A stretch of DNA of 18,696 nucleotides from 70-18 sp041691815 (GTDB lineage: Bacteria; Pseudomonadota; Alphaproteobacteria; Acetobacterales; Acetobacteraceae). Made by a program: the position numbers and the translations under genes. How positions within the stretch are numbered: the first letter of the stretch is position 1; each line of letters begins with the position of its first letter. The DNA is taken from NCBI GenBank assembly GCA_041691815.1, contig JBEPTZ010000086.1:1-18696 (forward strand), in the 5' to 3' direction. This document shows, piece by piece, positions 13,966 to 18,696 of this stretch. Below the pieces are notes generated by a model. The model saw nothing but the letters and a program-made list of their open reading frames with translations. It had not been told where the DNA came from and did not search any database.

Positions 13966-14714
13966 CACTTGAGTAGCGCTGGAATCCGCTTATCGACCGC
14001 CGCCCAGGCGGCATAGCGGAGCGACAGCGTGGCCGGCGGCATTTCGCACAGTGCCTCGATGCGGTCTGGCCGGAGCATGTAGTGCCAGGTTTGCGACTGG
14101 GCGATCCTGCGGGTGGTGAAGGCGGCGCAGTCCAGCACCGCCCAGTTGGCGCCGCCCTGCGGGTCGCGCACCGAGGCGTAGCGCAGCAGGCTGATGCCGG
14201 CGGCGCGGGCGGTGTCGGCCAGCGCCTGGCAGGCGGTGTAGTCGGCGGCGGCGGTCCACAGCGCGCGGTCGGCTGACAGCGGTGGGGCGGTGAGGTCCAG
14301 CGCGGCGTCGGTTTCGGCGCGGAAGCTGAAGGCGGTGCGTTCCAGCGGGTTGTTCGGGCGGATGGCGCCCGGCGCGTCGAGGAAAAAGCGCAGGCGGTAG
14401 AAGGCATCTTCGGCGATCGCGGTTTCGATCCGCTCGGCGGCGTAGAGGCAGCCGTCGCGCTGGCGGGCGCGGCGGAAGCGGCTGCCATGCGGGTAGGGGG
14501 CGTAGCGGAATGGGGCGGCTAGCAGCCAGTGCAGATGCGCGCAGGCCGGCGGCAGGGCCGGCTTCCAGCGCTCCAGTTCGGCTTCCAGCAAGGCCTGCTC
14601 GGCGAGGTTGTCGACCAGCTTCATGGTGGCGATGCGGGCCTGGCTTTCCACCACCCGCCAGGCGGTGCCGGCCAGTGGCCGCCGCTCAGAGGCGAGCGCG
14701 GGCGCTGTCCACAT
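13965..14714 (-). CDS. RES-domain toxin of a RES-Xre toxin-antitoxin system
   Basis: The 249-aa product carries the RES domain. TAWRVV lies at 17-22, then FRYAPYPHGSRFRRA (69-83), GCLYAAERIETAIAEDAF (88-105) with the conserved Tyr91 and Glu102, and LLRYASVRDP (175-184) with the conserved Ser180. RES toxins are NAD+-degrading enzymes (NADase or NAD+ phosphorylase) that stop growth when the antitoxin is lost. ATG 14714 lies inside the antitoxin gene, giving a 29-base overlap, with GGAGG nine bases upstream. The stop codon coincides with the edge of repeat copy A. The order antitoxin then toxin is normal for this family. All the expected motifs are present, so nothing suggests inactivation. Confidence 0.9.
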   Translation of the reverse strand: MWTAPALASERRPLAGTAWRVVESQARIATMKLVDNLAEQALLEAELERWKPALPPACAHLHWLLAAPFRYAPYPHGSRFRRARQRDGCLYAAERIETAIAEDAFYRLRFFLDAPGAIRPNNPLERTAFSFRAETDAALDLTAPPLSADRALWTAAADYTACQALADTARAAGISLLRYASVRDPQGGANWAVLDCAAFTTRRIAQSQTWHYMLRPDRIEALCEMPPATLSLRYAAWAAVDKRIPALLK

Positions 14715-15072
14715 AATCGACCGCCTCCACCAGGCCGGCGACCGAGAGGATGCGGGCCTGCGGGGTGTCGCCGAGGGCGAGGTTGGCGGTGCGCATCCAG
14801 GACTGGATCGCCGGCGGCTCGCCGGCCAGCAGCGCGTCCAGCCCGCGGAACAGGCGGATCAGCAGCAGCGCCAGCTCGTACGGCTTGCTGTCGGCGGCGA
14901 GCGTGTAGCTGCCGGCCTGCAGGCGGGTGATGCTGGCCGCCGAGACGCCGAGCACGCGGGCCAGGGTGGCGTTGTTGAGGCCGAGAATGGCGGCGGCACG
15001 GAGCACCGCCTTGCTGATGACGGCGGCGGCCGGGGCGGGGTCGGGCAGCGGGCGAGGGGCGGTGGCCAGCAT
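14686..15072 (-). CDS. Xre-type antitoxin with MbcA/ParS/Xre toxin-binding domain
   Basis: The 128-aa product has an N-terminal helix-turn-helix region (about 25-55, AAAILGLNNATLARVLGVSAASITRLQAG). Its C-terminal toxin-binding domain is of the DUF2384 type (about 90-128: SWMRTANLALGDTPQARIL and EAVDYVDSARARL). In the family the C-terminal tail fills the RES active site, and the HTH represses the operon. ATG 15072 has AGGAG seven bases upstream. It is the first gene of the pair and overlaps the toxin gene by 29 bases. The promoter region carries a palindrome that fits autoregulation. It is divergent from the VOC gene, 127 bases away. Confidence 0.9.
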   Translation of the reverse strand: MLATAPRPLPDPAPAAAVISKAVLRAAAILGLNNATLARVLGVSAASITRLQAGSYTLAADSKPYELALLLIRLFRGLDALLAGEPPAIQSWMRTANLALGDTPQARILSVAGLVEAVDYVDSARARL

Positions 15073-15091
15073 GGCTTTCTCCTGTAAGTTT

Positions 15092-15120
15092 CATATAGTG
15101 GAATTGCTGTGGCAATACAA
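15092..15120 (-). promoter_or_regulatory. Promoter and likely autoregulatory operator of the RES-Xre operon
   Basis: On the minus strand TTGTAT (15115-15120) and TATATG (15092-15097) are 17 bases apart, ending 20 bases before the antitoxin ATG. Most of the spacer is a perfect 14-base palindrome, ATTGC-CACA-GCAAT on the minus strand (15103-15116). Repressor bound there would block RNA polymerase, as expected for an HTH antitoxin. The promoter match and palindrome are seen; the repressor identity is inferred. Confidence 0.6.
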
Positions 15121-15199
15121 CACCGAGCCCCTCCACCGGCCCCCTCCACCGGTGCGGCGATCCGGGGCAGGATGGGCGGCGGAACCGAGGGAGCGCGGC

Positions 15200-16021
15200 A
15201 TGGCACTGGCTGGGGGACTGGGCGTGTTGGGCATCGCATATCCGCTGCTGGCGGTGGCCGACCTGGAGGCGGTGGCGGCGCGCTGGCAGGCGCTGGGCTT
15301 TGTGGCGGCGGCGACGGAGCGGCAGCCCTGGGGCACGGTGAGCCGGGTGATCGGGCTGGGCGTGCACGGCATCGAACTGGTGGCGGTGGAGGACGAGGCG
15401 GCGGCGCGGCATGTGCTCGGCCGGCTGATCACCGAGGCGCTGAAGCGGGGCGAGGGGGTGGCGGCGCTGGGGCTGCACAGCGGCGATCTGGCGGCCGATG
15501 TCGCGGCGATCGAGGCGCGCGGCGGCTGGAGCGCGGGGACGGTGGAGGGGGGTCTGGCGGTGCTGCCGGACGATGATTTTGCCGATCTGGCGGTGGTGCT
15601 GCGCCAGGCGGGCGGGCCGGCGGTGGCGCGGGCGGTGCAGCCGAACGGCGCCGATGCGCTGGTTGCGGTGCTGGTGTTCGCACCGCAGCCGGCGCGGGTT
15701 GCGGCGCGGCTGGCGACGGTGTGGGGGGCCGAGGCGGTGAGCGAGCAGCCGGGCGGGTTGCTGGTAGCGGCCGGCGGCGTGGGCCTGCATGTGCTGGACG
15801 AGGCGGCGTTGCTGCGGCGGTTGCCCGGCATGCGGCTGCCGGTGGGGGCGGCGCGGCGGGCGCCGTGCGTGGTGGCGCTGTCGGTGCACACCGGGCGGTT
15901 CGCGGCGGCGGTGGTGCGGGCGATGCGGGTGGCCGGGGTGCGGGTGGAGGAGGGCGAGCATCGGCGGGTGCTGGTGCCGGCGGGGTATGCCGGCGGGGTG
16001 ATTCTGGAAGTGTGCGGGTGA
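15200..16021 (+). CDS. VOC-superfamily (glyoxalase-like) protein
   Basis: The 273-aa product consists of two glyoxalase/bleomycin-resistance-like modules in tandem. The first starts IAYPLLAVADLEAVAARWQALGF (about 11-33), the classic VOC opening in which a strand is followed by a helix aligning with metabolite. Then comes GLGVHGIELVAVED (about 51-64). The second half has ALVAVLVFAPQPARVAARLATVWG and repeats the pattern down to GGVILEVCG. It resembles glyoxalase-like domain proteins that handle metabolites or dioxygenase-type substrates, but the metal ligands cannot be assigned with confidence. ATG 15200 is chosen because GAGGGAG lies just upstream; the longer open frame from 14927 overlaps the antitoxin gene on the other strand. 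Likely cytoplasmic and monocistronic. Confidence 0.8.
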   Translation: MALAGGLGVLGIAYPLLAVADLEAVAARWQALGFVAAATERQPWGTVSRVIGLGVHGIELVAVEDEAAARHVLGRLITEALKRGEGVAALGLHSGDLAADVAAIEARGGWSAGTVEGGLAVLPDDDFADLAVVLRQAGGPAVARAVQPNGADALVAVLVFAPQPARVAARLATVWGAEAVSEQPGGLLVAAGGVGLHVLDEAALLRRLPGMRLPVGAARRAPCVVALSVHTGRFAAAVVRAMRVAGVRVEEGEHRRVLVPAGYAGGVILEVCG

Positions 16022-16030
16022 GGCTGGGTT

Positions 16031-16090
16031 AGCAAGGCAGCAAGGCGGCAAGGCAGATCACAAAGAGACGTAGAGGCGAAGAGGAGGCGG
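16031..16090 (+). repeat. Purine-rich dispersed repeat, copy 1
   Basis: It begins with three tandem 8-base units of (A/G)GCAAGGC (16031-16054), then ATCACAAAGAGACG and TAGAGGCGAAGAGG. The order AGCAAGGC, CA-n-AGAGAC, AGGC, n-GAG is also found in copy 2 at 17030-17080 in the same orientation. The two copies flank the 210-aa gene. Confidence 0.6.
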
Positions 16091-16222
16091 GGGAGAGGAA
16101 AGGGTGAGGAGCGGTCGCCTGGGTTGCACTGGCGGTTGTATTCGGCGTGGCGAATGATGCGTTATTCACGATGATATTATATTCGCACCGATGGGTGTTG
16201 CGGGTGGTTGATCGGTGGCGAT

Positions 16223-16242
16223 GCACAATTGCGGCATTGTGC
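16223..16242. promoter_or_regulatory. 7-bp hairpin or operator upstream of the 210-aa gene
   Basis: GCACAAT (16223-16229) and ATTGTGC (16236-16242) form a perfect inverted repeat with a 6-base centre, followed by GGATTTTG. It lies 104 bases before the start of the 210-aa gene and could be an operator or a weak terminator for the VOC transcript. Role unproven. Confidence 0.35.
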
Positions 16243-16346
16243 GGATTTTGCTCAACGGCGGTCTGCCGATCTGATATTCCGGCGGCTGCCGACCGGGCGG
16301 CGCGTGCTGCCAATGATGCGGCCAGGCATGGTCAAGGGGACAGCGG

Positions 16347-16979
16347 ATGGGCATCATCTATTGGCGCGAAGAGGCCGAGGAAGCCTATGTCATCAACAGC
16401 ATGCAGGGCATCGCGCTCGAAAAACAGGTATGGGACGATTACATCGCCTGCCAGGGCAAGGGCCGCGAGGTCTTCAAGCAATGCGCTGCTGACAGCTATG
16501 ACTGGTCGTTGAGCACCGTCATCGCCTATGCGGCCTATGAGGATAATCCGCCGCCGGTGGTGGTGATCAGGCTGCCAACGCCGACGCCGGTGGTGGTCAC
16601 GGTGCGGGTGGACTCCAAGACCCGAAAGGAAGAGACCGAGGCTGGCGCTTTCAAGTTATGGATGTACTCGGTCAAGGCGGCGACCGACGCCGACCGGTCG
16701 CTGTCGTATCAGTACAGCAAAGCCTATGGGTTGCGGGATGGCACCATTTCGGTGGCGGTCGGCGTCATGCGCGGCGATCGGTTTTTGCCGCGTGTCGGCT
16801 TCGTGTTCCATTATCATCCGGGATCGAAGGGCGCGTCGGTCGGCAGCACCGCCGGGTCGAAATGGCACTTCAAGCCGTTCGACGGGGCGAGCAAATGGGT
16901 GCGGGTGGAGGACTATGATTTCGTCAAGCTCGATGCCGGCATGGTGAAAGAGGTGAAGCGGCGGGCCAAGGGCTACTAG
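16347..16979 (+). CDS. Hypothetical protein (210 aa), unrecognised family
   Basis: ATG 16347 is preceded by AAGGGGA at proper spacing, and the frame is open for 210 codons with protein-like composition, so the gene is very likely real. I do not recognise the family. The N-terminal third is acidic and helical (YWREEAEEAYVINSMQG) with two cysteines near 35 and 47. A proline- and valine-rich strand segment follows (PPPVVVIRLPTPTPVVVTVRV, about 69-89), then a beta-type region with FLPRVGFVFHYHPGSKG and WHFKPFDGASKWVRVEDYDF. The C-terminus is basic (KEVKRRAKGY). There is no signal peptide or membrane segment. Codon use is less GC-biased than in neighbouring genes, and both sides carry copies of the same purine-rich repeat, which hints at acquisition. 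Confidence 0.7.
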   Translation: MGIIYWREEAEEAYVINSMQGIALEKQVWDDYIACQGKGREVFKQCAADSYDWSLSTVIAYAAYEDNPPPVVVIRLPTPTPVVVTVRVDSKTRKEETEAGAFKLWMYSVKAATDADRSLSYQYSKAYGLRDGTISVAVGVMRGDRFLPRVGFVFHYHPGSKGASVGSTAGSKWHFKPFDGASKWVRVEDYDFVKLDAGMVKEVKRRAKGY

Positions 16980-16981
16980 CG

Positions 16982-16999
16982 CGCCGCTGGCTTGCGGCG
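16982..16999 (+). terminator. Possible hairpin terminator after the 210-aa gene
   Basis: CGCCGC (16982-16987) and GCGGCG (16994-16999) form a 6-bp GC stem with a 6-base loop, starting three bases after the stop codon. No T-tract follows, so termination here is only a suggestion. Confidence 0.3.
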
Positions 17000-17029
17000 G
17001 GATGCCGGGGGGTGAGGGTGGCGGAAGGG

Positions 17030-17080
17030 AGCAAGGCAGGAAGATTCTCCACAGAGACACGAAGGCACGGAGAAGCAAGC
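17030..17080 (+). repeat. Purine-rich dispersed repeat, copy 2
   Basis: The stretch reads AGCAAGGCAGGAAG, then CCACAGAGACACGAAGGC and ACGGAGAAGCAAGC, and aligns with copy 1 at 16031-16090 in the same orientation, with one AGCAAGGC unit in place of three. It is probably intergenic filler of a dispersed family. Confidence 0.55.
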
Positions 17081-17106
17081 GAAGAAGAGTGGTTGCTTGT
17101 TGGCAA

Positions 17107-17394
17107 TCAGACCCTGGGCGAAGGCGGTGGTCGGCGGGGAACATGTGCCGTCAGGTCGTGGCCGCATTGGCTGCATCTGCGGGGCGCATAGGGCATCCAG
17201 ATGCCGCCGTTGCAGGCGATCGGCTTGCGGCATTCGGGGCAGCGTAAGCTGCTGGCATACCAGCCGCACGCTGCCAGCCAGGGAAACAGCAGCCAGACCC
17301 AGCCGCCGGCGACGATTGCGGTCAGCGCGATGATGCCGGCCCCGCCGGCCAGATAGACGACGATCGCGCAGAATAATCGGCCGCGCAACGACAT
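17107..17394 (-). CDS. Small membrane protein with C-terminal zinc ribbon (95 aa)
   Basis: The product has two hydrophobic segments, about 8-29 and 31-48, separated by a short glycine turn. They are followed by a zinc ribbon with C52-x2-C55 and C74-x2-C77 (LRCPECRKP and RRCSQCGHD), then a proline-rich tail (RRPPPSPRV). It should sit in the inner membrane as a helical hairpin, with the ribbon probably on the cytoplasmic side given the arginines at the N-terminus. ATG 17394 has AGGAAG six bases upstream. It is downstream of lysR on the same strand, with repeat copy C between them. The family is not recognised and no function is assigned. Confidence 0.75.
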   Translation of the reverse strand: MSLRGRLFCAIVVYLAGGAGIIALTAIVAGGWVWLLFPWLAACGWYASSLRCPECRKPIACNGGIWMPYAPRRCSQCGHDLTAHVPRRPPPSPRV

Positions 17395-17413
17395 CGCTTC
17401 TTCCTGCTCTTAT

Positions 17414-17457
17414 GGGTGAAGTTTTTTTGCTTCTTTGTTTTCAAACAAAGAAGACTT
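17414..17457 (-). repeat. Dispersed 44-bp hairpin arm, solitary copy C
   Basis: The reverse complement matches the left arm of copy A (13837-13880) at 43 of 44 positions, including the 11-bp stem CTTCTTTGTTT/AAACAAAGAAG and the A7 tract. No core or second arm is found next to it. The arm edge lies five bases past the lysR stop codon, and its other end is about 20 bases upstream of the membrane zinc-ribbon start. Confidence 0.9.
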
Positions 17458-17461
17458 GCCT

Positions 17462-18337
17462 TCATGCCGCCGGGCGCAGTGCGGTGGTGGCGGCGAGGCT
17501 TTCGCGGATGAAGCCGACCAAAGGTTCGACCAGTGCCGAGCGGCCCTCGGCGTCGCCGAAGATCGCCATTTCGGCGGTGCCGAGGCTGGGCAGGTCGGCC
17601 ACTTCGCGCAGTTTTGGCGTGAGGGTGGAGCGGCCGAGTACGGTGATGGCGAAGCCGGCCTCGGCGGCGGCGATGACGCCGAGCAGGCTGGCGGAGGTGT
17701 AGACGATTTCGTGGGCGATGTTGGCGCGGGCCAGGGTGGCCAGGGCGCGGTCGCGGAACATGCAGCCGGGGGGGAGCATGGCGAGCGGCAGCGGGGCGTT
17801 GCGGCCGACATCGATGGTGGCGCGGGCGCCGGTCCAGGCGAGGGTTTCGGTCCAGATCGCAACCCCGGTGGTTTCGCCGTCGCGGCGCTTGCCGATCACC
17901 AGGTCGAGCTGGCCGCGTTCGCAGGCGGCGCGGAGTTCGTGGCTGCGGCCGACTTCGACTTCCAGTTGCACGTCGGGGTAGGTGCGGGCGAAGCGGGCCA
18001 GGATCGGCGCCAGGTGTTGCGGCACGAAGTGGTCGGCGACGCCGAGGCGCAGGTGGCCGTGGACGGGGGGCGCGATCATCCGGCGCACTGCCTCGTCGTT
18101 GAGGCTGAGCAGGCGGCGGGCGTAGATCAGCAGCACCTCGCCGTCCGGGGTGAGGGAGAGGCGGCGGCTGGTGCGTTCCAGCACGCGTTTGCGCAATATG
18201 TCTTCCAGGCGCTTGATTTTCAGGCTGACGGCGGACTGGGTGAGGCCGAGCACGTTGCCGGCGGCGGTGAAGCCGGCCTGCTCGGCGACGGTGGCGAAGC
18301 AGCGCAGCAGGTCGATATCGAGATCGGGGTAGCGCAT
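17462..18337 (-). CDS. LysR-family transcriptional regulator
   Basis: The 291-aa product has the LysR winged helix-turn-helix at the N-terminus (LDIDLLRCFATVAEQAGFTAAGNVLGLTQSAVSLKIKRLED, about 6-46), closest in style to the LrhA branch. The effector-binding domain follows, from HGHLRLGVADHF (about 92) to the C-terminus with the usual YPDVQLEVEVGRSHEL and GQLDLVIGKR segments. The length is typical. ATG 18337 (MRYPDLDID) has GGAG upstream at good spacing; ATG 18358 lacks a ribosome binding site. LysR proteins often control a divergent neighbour, but the next gene on the right is on the same strand, so the target is unknown. Its stop codon lies beside repeat copy C. Confidence 0.92.
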   Translation of the reverse strand: MRYPDLDIDLLRCFATVAEQAGFTAAGNVLGLTQSAVSLKIKRLEDILRKRVLERTSRRLSLTPDGEVLLIYARRLLSLNDEAVRRMIAPPVHGHLRLGVADHFVPQHLAPILARFARTYPDVQLEVEVGRSHELRAACERGQLDLVIGKRRDGETTGVAIWTETLAWTGARATIDVGRNAPLPLAMLPPGCMFRDRALATLARANIAHEIVYTSASLLGVIAAAEAGFAITVLGRSTLTPKLREVADLPSLGTAEMAIFGDAEGRSALVEPLVGFIRESLAATTALRPAA

Positions 18338-18410
18338 CGGATGCTCCGGGTGATCCATGAGTGATGCTACATGGATCGGGGCCGGAGCATCAAGGGGCGC
18401 TATGGATGAG

Positions 18411-18618
18411 TCAGACCTGATCCGGGTCGGACCAGCCGCCGGCGTCGCCGGCGTCGTCGCCATCGGTGCCGGGGTCGGGGTCGGACCAGCCGCTGTCGGC
18501 CGGGGTGGGGTCGCTGGTCGGGCTGCTCCAGGCGTCCTGCTGGCTGTTGGAGGATGCGGCGTCGGTCCAGCCGGTGTCTTTCGGGGCGCCGCCGATGGCG
18601 TAGGGGTCGGCGGCGGCG

Positions 18619-18620
<2 letters not shown>
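18411..18620 (-). CDS. C-terminal part of a Gly-Trp-Ser-Asp-rich protein (partial)
   Basis: On the minus strand an open frame enters from the right and ends at a TGA (18411-18413). It reads DPYAIGGAPKDTGWTD, then DAWSSPTSDPTPADS, GWSDPDPGTDGDDAGDAG and GWSDPDQV at the end. Three GW(S/T)D repeats in an acidic, Pro/Ser/Asp-rich context look like a disordered C-terminal tail. The start lies outside the window or is lost in the corrupted homopolymer end. The regular repeat and clean frame make coding likely. The family is not recognised. Coordinates of the right end are limited by the artefact. Confidence 0.55.

Positions 18621-18696
<76 letters not shown>

Larger units (their letters stand above)
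16022..16346. other. Intergenic region with repeat, AT-rich patch and hairpin
   Basis: No gene is supported in these 325 bases. The left part holds purine-rich repeat copy 1. The stretch at about 16140-16195 is AT-rich and may hold the promoter of the 210-aa gene, but no -35/-10 pair with good spacing is convincing. A 7-bp hairpin lies at 16223-16242. Short open frames crossing the region have no ribosome binding site. Confidence 0.6.

Noticed and set aside
13831..14016. A plus-strand 61-codon frame beginning with ATG at the edge of repeat copy A
   Set aside because: It reads through the repeat. Similar peptide strings at the other arms come from the DNA repeat itself, there is no ribosome binding site, and the rest of the frame overlaps the toxin gene end.

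Overview
The window reads as chromosomal DNA from a very GC-rich alphaproteobacterium, most likely Acetobacteraceae. The pointers are the alpha-type AddB/AddA pair followed by trxA, the TrxB-like ferredoxin-NADP reductase, the extreme GC bias at third codon positions, and a lone PEP-CTERM protein. This placement is inferred from gene content. No rRNA, tRNA, CRISPR array, transposase or phage gene is visible.

Layout. Positions 1-1640 are visibly less GC-rich than the rest and hold a 60-aa zinc-ribbon protein (+) and a Tat-exported dienelactone hydrolase of the YghX type (-). From 9735 down to 1640, on the minus strand, runs a DNA-repair and housekeeping block: tsaE, addB, a 61-aa unknown gene, addA, trxA and a GNAT acetyltransferase. 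tsaE and addB overlap by four bases. From 9814 to 11309 (+) lies a translationally coupled pair, an FNR-type flavoprotein reductase and a flavodoxin-like protein, closed by a strong 13-bp hairpin. Minus-strand genes follow: a PEP-CTERM secreted protein, then a secreted alpha/beta hydrolase coupled to a hotdog thioesterase, then a RES-Xre type II toxin-antitoxin pair whose promoter carries a palindrome between its -35 and -10 boxes. A VOC protein (+), an unrecognised 210-aa protein (+), a small membrane zinc-ribbon protein (-), a LysR regulator (-) and the 3' end of a Gly-Trp-Ser-Asp-rich gene (-) complete the window. The last ~78 bases are G and C homopolymers that look like a sequencing or assembly artefact at a contig end.

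The most unusual feature is a dispersed, structured repeat. Its 44-bp arm, an AT-rich hairpin plus an A7 tract, occurs three times nearly unchanged (5996-6039, 13837-13880, 17414-17457). At 13837-13965 it belongs to a complete 129-bp element: arm, GGAGA/TCTCC hairpin core, diverged inverted arm. At 5996-6390 the same element is split, with the 61-aa gene lying between its left arm and its core plus right arm. The outer arm edges lie within five bases of the ends of addB, the RES toxin gene and the lysR gene, and the left arm of the split copy abuts the non-ATG start of addA. The stems differ between copies by paired substitutions, which suggests selection for structure. A second, purine-rich repeat family (AGCAAGGC ... 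CAGAGAC ... GAAGGC) flanks the unrecognised 210-aa gene on both sides.
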